From the NCBI RefSeq assembly GCF_051020985.1, contig NC_134999.1:21733160-21797159 (forward strand): a stretch of DNA of 64,000 nt, read 5' to 3'. Of the stretch, positions 13,073 to 26,078 are shown piece by piece (position 1 is the first letter of the stretch; each line of letters starts with the position of its first letter). Made by a program: the position numbers and the translations under genes. The stretch comes from Nomia melanderi (taxonomy: Eukaryota > Arthropoda > Insecta > Hymenoptera > Halictidae). The notes beneath the pieces were generated by a model. It did not search any database and was not told the origin of the DNA. It saw only the letters and a program-made list of their open reading frames with translations.

Positions 13073-14401
13073 ATGTCCAACAAAGATGAAAATACATTTT
13101 GTAAGAAAATGCGTAAAGCTACGAGAGAAATTCATACGGTCAGTGACGCTTTAGTGAATGCAAAATTAGCATTTGGTAAGACGAATTACACATTTTGGAT
13201 AAAATACTATTATCATTTTACAAAACTACATCGTTTCTGTGCAATATCTTCGCAATTTAGATTAGTCGTTAGATCGCAACATTCAAATTTTACTTTTCAA
13301 CACCTTTTTCAAATCTTTTCTTAATATAGTGAAATATACTTTGTGTAATGTAGTTTGATAATAGTATTGAACGATACGCAACATACCTCGAGATCCTTAC
13401 AAAACAAAGTAATCGTAACAATCTACCAGGATCTGTAAATCTTTCTTCTCTGAAATTTTCTCACGTATCTTTTACTTGCAACAGGATTTCTCAATGATTC
13501 TGTGTGGGCAGATGGTCTTTTAGTATTTTATGAAATCTTCAGATATTTAGAAGGTGCTATGATCAGATTGAAAACTACTAAAATAGGATTATTTCCAGTT
13601 GACAAACTTTCTCGTGTAAAAGCCTTCGAACGTGACCTAGACTTTTATTTAGGAAAGGATTGGATGAAAAACTACAGCCCTAGGTATTATCATACTATAA
13701 CGCTTTTTTTTATAAATGCAAATACATTTTATTTTACGTATTTATAATTTCCTTATGCCAGGATTTTACTAGTAAATATGTTCGTATTCTATAGAATCGC
13801 ATGCTCTTCTCGCTTCTGTTACTGCACAAATTATATTCATTTTTATAACAATGTAAAGTCAATTATCGTCGTTGCTCATTATTTCTATATTCGTGTGTTC
13901 CTTTCTCTCTTAAATAACTTCAATTTCTTTCGTTCAGTGTCCATGTTTAACATTGTTTCATGCTTTAGGGACAGTGTTGTTAAATATTTGATGCATTTAA
14001 GGGAAATAGAAGATACCGATCCTACATTACTGATAGCATACATTTACCACCTGTATATGGGTCTTCTTAGCGGAGGAATTATTCTACGTAAAAAGCGGCA
14101 ACTCACGCAAAAAGTGTTACCGTTTAAAAATATTCGCGCGGTCGGTAATAACATTACAGATTTTCAATGTAATATCTTTGAACTTAAGCAAAATATGCGC
14201 GACACGATGAACAAGATTGCAGACATGTTGGACGAGGACACGAAAAATAAACTTATCGAAGAGAGTAAAGTGGTTTTTGCATTAAATAATGAAATTATCA
14301 GAAGCGTGCAGGGTGTAGGTGCTGTTATATTTAAAAAAGCATTGTACTTTATTCTTATTATCACGTTCATTCTTTTAATCGTTCTCATTTTCTTCAAGTA
14401 A
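13073..14401 (+). CDS. Ho: Heme oxygenase
   Basis: Three coding exons, 13073-13175, 13485-13683 and 13969-14401, join in phase through GT-AG introns to give 244 residues. The enzyme opens heme to biliverdin, releasing CO and iron, using NADPH-cytochrome P450 reductase on the ER surface. The N-terminal helix (MRKATREIH) carries His21 as the likely proximal heme ligand. The distal-helix signature is present at about 121-140 as LLIAYIYHLYMGLLSGG. The C-terminus (about 222-244) is a strongly hydrophobic helix, the usual tail anchor. Length fits insect heme oxygenases. Oddity: the Asp of the vertebrate GDLSGG motif, important for oxygen activation, is Leu here. An AATAAA signal lies about 100 bases after the stop. 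Confidence 0.95.
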
Positions 14402-14499
14402 TAAAAAATGTTTACTCGTCACTTTCCCAGCACATTCTATCGTAATACATATCTTTGACAATGTTTCTCTCTCATGTGAGAAGTAAATTTGTGTTTTCA

Positions 14500-14505
14500 A
14501 ATAAA
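14500..14505 (+). promoter_or_regulatory. Polyadenylation signal AATAAA of heme oxygenase
   Basis: First canonical AATAAA after the stop codon, giving a 3' UTR of about 120 bases. The stretch from here to 15068 is AT-rich, holds no gene, and separates this gene from the convergent Dcp2 gene. Confidence 0.5.
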
Positions 14506-15068
14506 TACTTCGATCGTTAAATGTCTCGTGTAAAACAACAACTCATCGAATCTCATCGTTTGCTAGTTTGATATTATTGTGCAATAATTTCTTACCAAGA
14601 ATACAATGTACGCACAATTTTTTACACGCATAAAAATCACTATACATAAAACGAACAGTATTTTTTAACGCTGTAGTTCCCTCTGCAACGATTTCAAGTT
14701 ATTCTTTACAATTGTACAGGTGTACCATTCTCTTATCGCACTTGAGTTATCTTAAACGCGTCATTAATAAACAAAACCGTTAAATACTTAATATCGATTA
14801 CAGATCAACGCCTCGTTCATTTTATATTATTGTTCTTATCGTACACTGTTGGACCAATCAAGAGCAAAATACAATTCTAACGAGATGCTGTTACGAGATT
14901 ACGAGTGTTTAAAATTATATTCGATTCGAAATTTTGACACGTAATCATCCATAAATCTACATAAATACCATTAAAAGTTAATACAATTATATAAGTATAG
15001 ATTTGTAGAACAAATTTGTGGTTCTACCTTTTCCTTAAAAAAACAATAATCGTTTCTGTAAAATCAAT

Positions 15069-15804
15069 TTATAAGCAACTAAGTATCGCTTGTTTATCAA
15101 ACTTGAAGTGTTCCCAAATTATCGAACACAGCTGCGCGGAGTACTTCCGTGTTTCAAAATCGTCCGTCGGAAGGAATCGTGCGCTATAATCCATCGCAAC
15201 GAATGGAGAAGATACAGTTTTTAAGTCTGTCGGTAATTTGCTTGCTGCTTTGTCAAATAATAAAGATTTTATATTTTCTTCTGAAATTTCGGTATTTCGA
15301 GATTTCCGCGATTGAGACAATTGATCTGGAAAAATATTGTATTCGTTTAACACGTGAGAAAACAAATAATTAAATCAATTTTTTCGTCACGCACCTGTTA
15401 CAATTTCTTGCGTTTCATAATCAAACTCGTTATATTCTGAAGACTTAACGATAGGAATCAGTACAGATGCACAGGTTGGCCGACACCGTGGACTCTCCGT
15501 TAGTTGTTTCGCGAGAGTAGTCGAAGTTTCATCCTCGTTTTGTTCACCGAATAAATTACGTTTGATCGCTGCTTTTGATGTAGTACTTTTATTATCGTAC
15601 ACATTCTCGTACATACGCCGTGGACACTTGACCCAGACTTTGCTCCGAACGGGTGACGTGTTAGATTGTCGACAGTTTATGAAGTCTTTAATACTTGGAA
15701 TATCACCCTAAAACAAATTTTTAAATACGTATCCTGAACATTTTGCGATACTGTTATAATTGGTCACCAGCGAAGCATAATTACTTGACCCGAATGAGTA
15801 AGTA

Positions 15805-15835
<31 letters not shown>

Positions 15836-16903
15836 TTGTTGCTGTTGTTGTTGCTGTTGCTGTTTCCCTTTTGAAACAGTTTCGACATCGCCAAGAGATT
15901 TGTGTCTGTGTCTTCGTACAGTGTTTATATTTTTTTCCCGCAAATGTTTTTCTTGTATCCAACGTCTCATTCTCCTACAAAGAACAGAATACAAAAACAT
16001 TAGAAAATATTTTAGCAAACATTTTGTTTCTGCAACTTCCATGCCCCCTTCCGTCTTTAATTCAAACAAAAGAGACAACTGAATTGTTTGATATGTCTCT
16101 CACCTAACGAAGGGAATTACCATGAAAAACGCATTTGGGCCAACTCCTATTTTTACTTTTGGTGTCATGTCCTTCTTGTTGTTAGGTAAATCTGCTAAAG
16201 AGAACCATTTCACATTTTTTATTTCCTTCCTTGTTTTCGGTTGAAATTTTGTATCTTTTTGAACACCGCATATTATATATAATCTCACAAATTGTTCATT
16301 TATCATCAATTCAATATACTCATTTTCATTTATCAAATTTGAAATGTCAAAGCCAGTCTCTTCCAAAACTTCTCTCACCGCGCAACGAGAAGGATCCTCG
16401 TCTGCATTGACCTTGCCTTTAGGAAAGCTCCAACTGTTTTTTGTCCAATAACTTTGTACAAGCAGTACTTTGGTTAAATTTTCATTCAACACGATAGCCC
16501 CAAATGTGGGAACATTTAGTTTATAATCTCGCCATTGTTCAAGAATGTTATCTATATTAGCGACGTGTGGTTTTAAAAACGGTATGTGGAAAAAAATGTG
16601 CGTAGCAAACTCTCTCATACTGCATGGTCTGAGTTTTGGATTTTCATCTGTACAATAGAAATCTAAATAGAACCAGTGAGCTAGTTCAATTTGAAAACAT
16701 ATTCGAACTAAATCTTTTCGCTCTTCTTCGGGCACATTGATGATAAATCGACTAAAAAGAAAATACACGTTGATCTTGAAATCAAACTAAACGATATATA
16801 AGAAACGTAATGCAATAAAACATATGCAAGTAAGTTAAATAATCACGAATGTTAACCTGCTAAGATCGTCAAGAATGTCCGATGGTAGCGAGTGATCCAC
16901 CAT
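15069..16903 (-). CDS. Dcp2: mRNA-decapping enzyme 2 (Nudix hydrolase)
   Basis: Five coding exons on the minus strand: 16903-16857, 16751-16104, 15974-15785, 15707-15395 and 15325-15069. Phases match at every junction; total 484 residues. Dcp2 removes the m7GpppN cap from mRNA in cytoplasmic P bodies with Dcp1. The N-terminal regulatory domain (RFIINVPEEE, then IELAHWFYLDF) occupies about 17-90. The Nudix fold follows, with a complete Nudix box at about 128-150, including REVLEETGF. Box B is visible as MVIPFVRRMRRW and spans the exon 2-3 junction. After the catalytic core comes a run of 19 Gln coded by mixed CAG/CAA, then a low-complexity tail ending in FDKQAILSCL. Drosophila Dcp2 has a much longer tail. 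Convergent with heme oxygenase. Confidence 0.96.
15806..15862 (-). repeat. CAG/CAA repeat coding 19 Gln within Dcp2
   Basis: Nineteen in-frame glutamine codons in Dcp2 exon 3, just after the catalytic domain. Mixed CAG and CAA codons should limit slippage; length could vary between individuals. Confidence 0.9.
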
Positions 16904-17607
16904 TTCAGAAGTTAATGACACCGTTCTACAATTTTGTACGAATCGTTCCACGTTATTCGTTTAACGTGACGTTCTTCACCACGGAAATTCGTGATTATGA
17001 AATAAATGAATGGATCGTATACATCATTTCGCATCAAATGTCAACGTTAGTCGTGCCTTCTGAATCTTAATTTGCGCAGACTTTCTTCGTCAACTTGCGC
17101 CATCTGATGACGATTATTTACATTGAATAGAGAACAGAATCAAATATTTCAACTAGATAGTACTTATCTAACAACCGTTTAAGTACTTGTAATTTTGTGT
17201 CGCCGATAATGAATCACGAAAATCCCGATTACGAGTAATCGAGTGTACACTCTACCAACTAACAAACCGTAACAGAGATGTCCGACTTACTCCCCTCACG
17301 CTAGTAACTTTTCGTACGAAAAGTGTCACTGGAGTGCCTGCAGGCACCGATTTACACACCTTTTCTGTAAGAAGCTGAATAGGGCTTTAATAAGACAGAT
17401 AGTAGTTATTTTTAGGTAATAGTACATAAGAAAATTATAATTACAAAGTATCGAAGAGAAATATACCGATGTGATAAGAAAACAGCAGAATGTCAACATG
17501 AAATTCCATTTCATTATTCAAAGGAAGAAACAGTTCATTTATTTTTAAATTTATGACAATACACGCGTAAGTGCACGTATGTGTAGAAATATTTTTCGTT
17601 TAACCGG

Positions 17608-18492
17608 CTAGCTTATTAATTTTAATACTTGCTGCAACACTGAATCTATATTATCGTCGTTATTTATAACTTCCAAATCCCAGGTAGACACATCATCCAA
17701 ATTGCACTCTGTTTCCGAATCATCTATACCTATAGAAAATACGTGACATCAGAGTTAAAGCATTCTAACGTATTACACACAATAAAATTTTAACTTAACA
17801 TACATATGAAAATGTTGTCAGTTAAATGGTGCATTTTATATTTACCTGGGACAAAGAACCATCCACGTTTTTTTCTTGTATCATCATCCGATACAATACG
17901 AATTGTTTTAGCTATGCCTTGAAAATTTTCCATAAACCATTGTATATCAGTTTTCCTTCGTACATCACTCACTATCCATATTGGTTTGTCATGTGCTAGG
18001 AAAGTAGATATACGTAAATTACATTATAGTTCAAAAAGGAGATGCGAGTACAATAGGGAGATACAATACTTTACCATTATACATATCTATGGCTGCACGA
18101 CAAAAATAACCATAATCTTGGTTTCTAACACTCTCACCCCATTTAGCCATTTCAAGGCGGTAATTTTCTTTATATTCTCCATCTCCCAACAGTTCATCGA
18201 TATCGAGATTCAAAGATTTAGCCCAATGAGATTTAATTGGCCCTGATAATTTAATAATAACGCTACTATCAAAACCAATTCTATAAAAATATATATTAAT
18301 TATGTTGGACTAATTTTACTACAATTTACTATAATTAGTACAATCAATAATTTTTTACCTTTCCTGCAATATATTCGTAATAAAATCCTTGCCAGATTTC
18401 CTTTTCCCACTAAATAATAAAATTATTCGTGGATTCAGAGAATTTTTAATATTTGTTGAACAGTACTTGTGTGTAACATTTCCGGCCGCCAT
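17608..18492 (-). CDS. Phosphomevalonate kinase, animal type
   Basis: Four minus-strand coding exons: 18492-18359, 18280-18075, 17995-17846 and 17729-17608. All junctions keep phase and give 203 residues, close to the about 190 usual for animal PMVK. The enzyme phosphorylates mevalonate 5-phosphate to the diphosphate in the mevalonate pathway, which in insects feeds juvenile hormone, dolichol and ubiquinone. The P-loop reads SGKRKSGKD at 28-36. Further family blocks are KLSGPIKSHWAK, the YKENYRLEMAKWGE segment, and PIWIVSDVRRKTD. The start ATG lies in CAAAATGGCGGCC, which also matches the YY1/PHO consensus often found over housekeeping start codons. Not related to the GHMP-type kinase of fungi. 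Confidence 0.94.
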
Positions 18493-18860
18493 TTTGAACT
18501 CGAGACAAATCACAAGAATTATTCAAATTATGAACATTGACCGAAGGCGATTATTCATTTGTCCGCCTTTAAAACTCTCATAAATCTGCTCGCGTAGTAC
18601 GCTCATACGTAAATTTACATGTATTCCTAAAATGAATACATTACATCGACTTTTTCTGAATGTTTATCCAAAATATTTTCGAACGTTCCTGAACGTTTCA
18701 TGTTTTCCACAACTCGGATATATGTAATTTGTAAGCAGACAGTGCAAATTTAAACGACAACCACCAGACGATAATACAATAATAATTAACGTTGAAAAGA
18801 TATAATAGAAAAAAAGTGTTTATCAAGTTTTTATTATAATAAATTCATCGTTACATAAAC

Positions 18861-19404
18861 TTATTTCTTAACTTCGCGAAGCGCTTCGCATAGCGCTTTG
18901 CGTTTTTCTGCCCTCTTTAGCTGTTCTTTTGGCTTTAGATTGTGTTTCTTAGCGAATCGTTGATTCCTTAGGAACTTTAAGTCCATCTACAAAGTTTAAT
19001 TTATACAGAAATATTTCTGATTTCGGTCAGCAATATTGTATCATATTTAGAAAAAATTCTTATAATCACGCAAAATGAGTGTAATATTTAACAAACAAGA
19101 AACTTACACCAAGCGTAGACTCGTGCCTATAACGTTTCGGCTTTTTGATACCATTCCGATGAGCTTTGCGATCTATATAAAACGATAAAACGTGATATTA
19201 TACCCGGCACTTAATTAAATTCGATCATACTACACGCACAATCGTAATATTAGTCAATCGAACACATAAGTCTTACATTTAAGACTTATGTCTTTCATTA
19301 TGTGTTACATCGATTGTAGATTCGTTTCCAATGAAACGATATTATTAAGATTTTTCATTATACTCACTCTGATTATGATTGGTGTGATTTTTAGATTTAG
19401 CCAT
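18861..19404 (-). CDS. RpL29: 60S ribosomal protein L29 (eL29)
   Basis: Three minus-strand coding exons, 19404-19368, 19172-19108 and 18986-18861, give 75 residues. The protein is a small, very basic component of the large cytosolic subunit. It opens with MAKSKNHTNHNQN, continues RKAHRNGIKKPKRYRHEST, then MDLKFLRNQRFAKKHN, which together are diagnostic. A likely acceptor lies 21 bases before the ATG, and a consensus donor (GTAAGT on the minus strand, about 19634) marks a non-coding first exon. A pyrimidine-rich stretch upstream of that donor would suit a TOP-type start, as expected for ribosomal protein genes. Confidence 0.96.
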
Positions 19405-20785
19405 ATTTCCTTGTTACACGATCTAAAAAATAATAATTCACATACACAGATTCATATTTACAGACACACGCGAGGTTATGTGCTTCTTCAGATGAAATTA
19501 TACCGTTTCAAACATTACTGAAAACGAATACAAAATATTGCTATAAAATCTACTTTATCAACTTTTTGTATCGGTTTCTGAATAATGCTGTAACAGGTAC
19601 CGAATAGATTACACGGATACCTTTGTACTTACAAAAGATACAGCCAAGCACGGAAACCCTAAGAGACACGTGAAGGAAAAGAGAACCGCGTGGATAGCAG
19701 CGCCAATTACTGTTTGGTAATTCTAAACTAACGTCGCAGACGAGTTACTGACTTCGTTATTCGATTTATAGCGTGTTTGGACTTGTTTTTGTCAGAAAAC
19801 TAATCCCCATCGATTCACGATCCGACGTAATTTGGTGAACGGGACAAGTGTATCTTCAGAATCTGAAATTTGGAAACATAATTCTGTGTTGTTTATTCCG
19901 TAAACCCATCGAGTTTCGTTACGTTTGCGTTGATTTCGTAATGTTTATTCGGTCGAGTTATCGTTCGTTTAACAGAAACGTGTTTATATTGTATACAGAA
20001 ATAAAATACGGCATTTTACACATATAAATATTCAACATTTTATTTAAATTTTTCTATACATATAAAACAGCAGATAAGAGTTTCGAATCTTAACAATACG
20101 TTTAACATTTTACAAATATGACTCGATTATTATTTCGATCTCAGCTAGGTACTTGTTCCCGTGCCTGTTATAAAATAAATATGAAAACACCGTGACTATT
20201 ATTTCAAGTACTCGCATACTCTACATAGACGACGATGATCTCGTTACAGGTTTTAAAAGTACAACACCGCCCGCACGATCGCGACAACGTTGAAAGATCA
20301 AAAAACGATATACAGGTTTTTAATGTTACCATATCGACGGCTCGGCAGTTTTTCTCTCCGGTCAATAGAGACAGAGACAGAGAAACGGAGAGAGAAAATA
20401 ATGTTACCGTGCATACATTAATACTGATGTATGGGTTTATATAACTAACTTTATACATCAATATATTTATATATACATTTATATTTGTATTTATAAATAA
20501 TTTGTCGAAATCACAGATACGAAAAAGTATTAATTCGTCTATTAGCACACATAATTATATACAAATAACGATTACGCACGAATTCTTTTCAGAATTGTTC
20601 ACTGTGTAAACGAAACATAATATATTAGAAAAATATGTATCAATCGTAAGGATCATTGATCCTTAATGGATCAATACCATCGATAAAAGGAAAGTGCTGT
20701 ATCATGATTTGTACTTGAGGGTTTCATAACCATTGATATTCGATCATTAAGTTATGGAATGCAAATAACTAATAACAGGATGTAT
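19405..20785. other. RpL29 leader region and PNPLA8 3' flank
   Basis: About 19405-19700 holds the probable RpL29 5' UTR intron and promoter. About 19990-20785 is AT-rich, without credible coding frames, and probably contains the 3' UTR of the patatin gene. Nothing else is recognised. Confidence 0.4.
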
Positions 20786-23170
20786 TTATAGACCTGAAGT
20801 TTGTTTTTGTAATACTATCCAATCCATAATCTTCTGCTGGATTTGTCTTTTTTGCAAGAGAGCTTCAGCCGCTTTCTGAAATTTCTCTTCGTTTCTACGT
20901 ATATACATTTTCGCGTCTTGCTCCATTTGAGTAATTTTCTCTGGTCGTATCTCCACCATCGATATCATTTCCGTCAAGTACGGATTAAAACGATAATAAA
21001 CATGTTCAGGAAGAAGATCGTTAAGCATCGTGTGTACAGCTGAACGGGAAAAGAATCGTTATTGTTTGTTGGTAAACAAGTTTTTAGAGCAATACTTTGA
21101 GATGAAATATTTTAGCATTGATATACGCAATTGTACCTTCCGTGTCGGTCGCACTGTCCAAAATTTTATAAAATTTTTCTTTCCAACTCGAAATTGCGAT
21201 TTCCATAGATTCGTTGTTGCTTTCGCACATCCGATTCGGCGTTCTTCCAGTCCCGAAAGAGATTACACACTGAATCGGATTATTCGGCCACAATTGTTTG
21301 GCTTCGTGTAATGCAACTGCACATGGATTATTCACCAGTATACCTATTCGATTAAAAACAAACCACCATTATTAAACTATATTTCGAGCTCTTCATACTA
21401 ATTTTCTATAGGTGTCGAATCGAACCTCCATCTTGGTGCAGAAATTCGCCGTATTTGAATTCTTCGAAATAACTAGGCGCTGCCGCCGATGCTCTTATAG
21501 CTTCCCATAATTTATGCTTATGAGATCCAATGTATTGACTTTCCACTCTGTGGGGCAAAGTGTAATTTCGAAACACATAAGCCATCACACGCTCATGATT
21601 TACAATCGCAGATATAGCTGAAAACTGAATAATCATTTTAATAAAACAACCTTCTCCATCTATATTTTCACTTTGAAATCTCTCTATTTTGCACAGAACC
21701 ATAATACCTTTGGCGTATTCGGATCACGAGCAGTCTTAATTAGAATTTTATCACCCAAGTGCTCTTGTAATAATTTCTCCCAGAGCGCTGTGTCATAGTA
21801 CGCATGACTCCATACTAAATTACTGGTACCTTTTATCGTGCTCTGAGTGAAAACTTTAATGCTTAATTCTTTGTACAATTCTGAAATTTCACTCAACGAT
21901 TTCCTCCTATGGCCACCTAAATTATCAGATTATCAAGTTTCAGTTTCAAACAGTCTCAAACGAGAATTAGCCTATTTGATAATTCATCGAAGAGAAATTA
22001 AACAATTTTCAGATCAGCTCTATCCACAAAGAAAGTACATTTTACGCATACCTAAAGTAGCTGCTAGAATTGCTCCCGTACTCACGCCGCATATGTAATC
22101 GAACATTTCGTGCGTTTTTTTACCCGTCAGCTCTTCCAGCTTTTTCAACATCTCTATAACTAATACACCGCGCATACCGCCGCCGTCAATAGAAAGAATT
22201 CGAATTCCACGTCCGGGCAATGGATCGACGTAGCCCAACACTGTTAACGCTTCCCTGATAGATGCTGCGAAATTTATATCTCAGAATGACGGGTGCAACT
22301 GGCAAAGCCAAATTCGTGTATTAATTTGTACCTTTTATTCGATCATCTCTAGTTTTACGTCGAGTCTTGAGTAACGTTCTGATCGCTCCTTCTTTGATCG
22401 CGTAATGTCTAGCTTCCGGATACTGATCAATGTGAGTTAACAAATCTTCTATTCTCCTCCATGTCGAAGCATTAGATTCAGCTGTTACAATACTATTTAA
22501 AACGTGCCGCGTTCTAGACACAATGCTGTGCTTCGATATACTATTATGAACATTTACTTTCCATTTCGGTGGAATTATTAGGGTACCTGGTCTAGTCTGA
22601 CTAGCTAATTTAAATTTCAAATTGTCGAAAATTTGCAATAGTGTATACGATTGTTCTTTGACCTCCACTTTTTGGACGTTTTTGGTATCATTATCCATTT
22701 GCTGCAAGAAACAAAAACAATTCATTCGAATGATAAGTTATCAAATTTCCCTTCCACCGTATCTCTTATTTACCTGACATGTTTTACGACATTTAACAGA
22801 ACGATTCGATGGCATATCTTCTTCGGTCGATATCTTTTGACTTTTATTTGCATTATCTTTACATTTTTCTATACTTTTTACGTCGCCATGATTCTCAATA
22901 TTTCCACCCTCCACGGACAATTGCTTCTTCAAAGCATTGATTGGCGTGTAAGTCATTCTCTGTAGAATGTCCAACCAATCTTTAAAAAAATTAATCTGTA
23001 GATTTTTGTCATAACCTGCTTTATTCGCATAATCTTTTAAGAGTGCTAAAAGTTTCGAATAATTTTGTATAGTCATTTTTATTTTCCACAAAATATTTAG
23101 GCGATCGAAATGCTTGTTTCTATAAATGTTTCCACCATTGTTTTTATTCGCAGTACTATGCGTCGATTGC
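20786..23170 (-). CDS. Calcium-independent phospholipase A2-gamma (PNPLA8-like), 5' end unresolved
   Basis: Seven minus-strand exons with matching phases: 23170-22774, 22701-22332, 22264-22052, 21916-21708, 21624-21426, 21343-21137 and 21039-20786. This is a patatin-like phospholipase; PNPLA8/iPLA2-gamma acts on mitochondrial and peroxisomal phospholipids. The oxyanion motif (DGGGMRG) follows ILSI, the nucleophile elbow is GVSTG, and the dyad Asp is in HQDGG, split between two exons. RASAAAPSYFEEF and ISFGTGR are further family blocks. The N-terminal ~250 residues are polar and diverged, as in other PNPLA8 proteins. The open frame upstream of 23170 starts only at GTG and crosses a good acceptor, so the true start exon lies further upstream and was not identified. 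Confidence 0.9.
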
Positions 23171-24682
23171 CTGTAACACAAAAGCACTATGTTTACATAG
23201 GTGGACTACTCAAGCAAGGCGATTAATCGTTGAAAACGGTGAAACGTGTATTATAGTTATTACAAAGGTGACATTAAGTAAATATGTAACACAAATTTTA
23301 TTTAAATCATGTTTGTAGAAAATCATGTACCAATTGCCAAAGATAAAAACGAGATACGATCATTTCGTAATACTGTTTTGTATTACTGGTTGTTTGTCGT
23401 ACAATTTGGAAAGTAATCACAGATATGTAACTTGTCATCGATTGGATAAATTTGTAATACGCACCAAAGACCACTGTCTCGTCATAATTGTCACGATCAG
23501 CTGATAGATAGGTAGAAGGGGATTCCGGCAGTAATTTTACGAAAATAATAACGATTCAATAATAATATTCCGAAAAATGTTTATAATCATGAAAGATAAC
23601 TACCATTAAATTTGGACATTGGTTCGACGTTCTTCCTAGTATCTATACATACTGGACATAAAAAGCACATGCGCGAAAATATACATAGTAGAGTATTATG
23701 TGTACATATAGTAGAAATGCGGAGCGGCGTGCGGGGGGACGGAGGTAGACGGTGATTCACGAAACAAATAAAAGAGTATAAAATTAAATCGTGTAGTCAT
23801 CGAACATACTAGATGAAATATACTAGATGAAATACATTTGCGAATTCTCCTACAGAGTAAAGGAATTTATGAGACCTCGTTAAAACTACAAAATAATAGA
23901 AATTTAAAAAATTAAAGAGTTTAATTAATTAAGTAGGTTAAGTGGTTGCAAACATCTGACGTACCTTGTTAAAGGAATAGATTTTCGGTAATCTCGAACG
24001 TTTATATTCCTTGCCCTCCTTCCTTTTGTTGGTAAATGAAGAAAAAGATACACGGAAAGTGAAGAAATTAGTTTTCAGAATGATGTAACGATTATTGTCA
24101 TTAACACTTTAATCACGAAAAAGAAACTGTAGGTTTGGTAAAAAAGTAGAGAACGTTTAACTCGTCGAGAGCAGAAAGCACTGTTACTGTACCACTTGTA
24201 AACTAAGTTTGCCGTAGCAGATGATCGTACTTATATATAAAAGAGGTTCTAATGCGACGAATTTGGGAGGGCTTGATTTGTAAATAAAATCACACGACAC
24301 CGTTGGACCAACGAGCATCGTTGGCAATTATATACGAGTATTTTCGCACTTTCATGCTTCAGGAAGGGATGAAATTTATTCGATCAATGTTGTTTACACT
24401 TTTCGTGTATATAAACACTCCTTGTTTATTTGAAAATTATTAGCGTTTTACGTCGAAATTAAAAAGTATATTTCGCAGCTGTTGAGAGAACAGAGGATGA
24501 GATTCGTTACCCCGATACATCACGTAAGATCGTGAAATAAGCAAACTACAATTATTTATGAAAATAATTTATCTAATTCGCAAACCTATTGTACAAAAGG
24601 TGGATGCAACGATCGAGGATAGAAGTAACATACTTATTCTACTGATTGTCTTTTGTACTAAATCTGTTACATCGTACACAGA
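23171..24682. other. Region between PNPLA8-like and IMMP1-like genes
   Basis: AT-rich, with no long frame. It should contain the missing first exon and promoter of the PNPLA8-like gene. A short ATG-led peptide before a GTGCGTAT donor near 23470-23500 was considered, but its phase does not fit the exon at 23170. Confidence 0.4.
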
Positions 24683-25359
24683 TTAATCAGGAGGTTTCGT
24701 GTTATCCCGTACGAAAAAAGTAACGTCTCTTAACGGTAATATTTTACAGAATGCACGTCCTCGTAGGAGACCCTGTGGAACAACTCCATACTCGCGAGAA
24801 TCATTTGAATTATTACTATTGTCACCTTCCAACCACACATGTCCGTTCGGTACCTAAAAAAGAAGAAAAAGAAACGGGAAGAACTAGATTGGTAGAGAAT
24901 ATAATAGCCATTGCATAAGTTGGTTTTCACAATAGAATTTAAAGTTTTACATGGATTCGTCATCTTAACATTACATACTATGATTCCATTCTTCAACTTG
25001 TCTCCAGGTAATCCTATAACTCTTTTACATATATGTTGTTTAGGATCAGAAGGACATTTAGAAACAACAATGTCACCTTTTCTAACATTTTCTGTCCGAA
25101 CAGATATTCGTTCCGTCAGCAAGACATCGTTGGTGCGTAACGTTGGTTCCATCGAAGGTCCTGCACACTACATAACGAAAACATCAGTGTTCGCTATCTC
25201 AATGTTAGCAACAGTATCGTCAAACTAGTTTACAATCATCGAATAAGGTTTTCTTACCACCACAATATCTCCTAAATATTCATAAATGCAATGTATAACG
25301 CAAGTATAAAGTACAGTTTTGCTCACTATTTTGCGAACAAATTTAACGAGCATTGCCAT
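24683..25359 (-). CDS. Mitochondrial inner membrane peptidase subunit 1
   Basis: Three minus-strand coding exons, 25359-25258, 25167-24979 and 24853-24683, all in phase 0, give 153 residues (human IMMP1L is about 166). It is an S26 signal-peptidase-family enzyme that removes sorting signals from proteins delivered to the intermembrane space. The catalytic Ser is in GPSMEPT (Ser39) and the catalytic Lys in ICKRVIGLPGD (Lys82). The VPNGHVWLEGDN block follows in exon 3, along with NSNDSREYG and VPQGLLRGRA. The N-terminus forms the expected hydrophobic helix. The middle exon could be read through its donor (GTATGT at 24978) for some codons; the splice chosen restores the family alignment. Confidence 0.93.
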
Positions 25360-26078
25360 CCAGGAGTACGAATAACATTATTCTTTTGTAAAGGATGTTG
25401 GTGCAATTAGTATATAATATTTATTTGTATCATCTGAAACAATACGAATGAAAAATTAGTTTTAATATACCTAAACGTGGAAGAATATAACAAGTTTACG
25501 GTCCACATTATTGTCAATGAAGATTAACATTTTATCACTGTTACATTATGGTACTTGGTACGGTAAATGTAGTAGAATGATGTAAAAAATGGTGTGTAAA
25601 GGTCGATTAACGTAATACGGAATAACATAAAAATAATAAATAGGATTATTGATTTTTGAAACCAGACATCGTACAGTTGGAATATCAAAGTGTGTAAACT
25701 TACTCGAAGTCGAGAAACAAAGTTTCACTGTCGGCTAAATGTTTCTTTTACGATGTATCGGTAGGTTAAGCACTTGAGGATTACACAACGTATGAGAATA
25801 AATAAACGTATATTCCAGAAATAATATTTTCGTTTGATGTCTTGTTTGTTATATGAAAATTTATTTTCTAATACGATTGCAGTAGTGTGCAGATAGCTCG
25901 TACGTACAGTGAAATAACGAGAATGTTAACTTTTGACTAAAATTCTCATAACACTTGGTAAAGATAGCTTAGAAAGTGACAATTACGTGTTTCTTTTTTT
26001 TCGGGTAACGATGTAAAAGAAAAGAATTATGTATACACACGGAATGCGATTGTTCAATTTGAATTTAGACAACAAAAT

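Noticed and set aside
23171..23187. Extending the PNPLA8-like exon upstream to the GTG-started frame
   Set aside because: The frame crosses a good TTTTGTGTTACAG acceptor and has no ATG, so the extra residues are probably intron.
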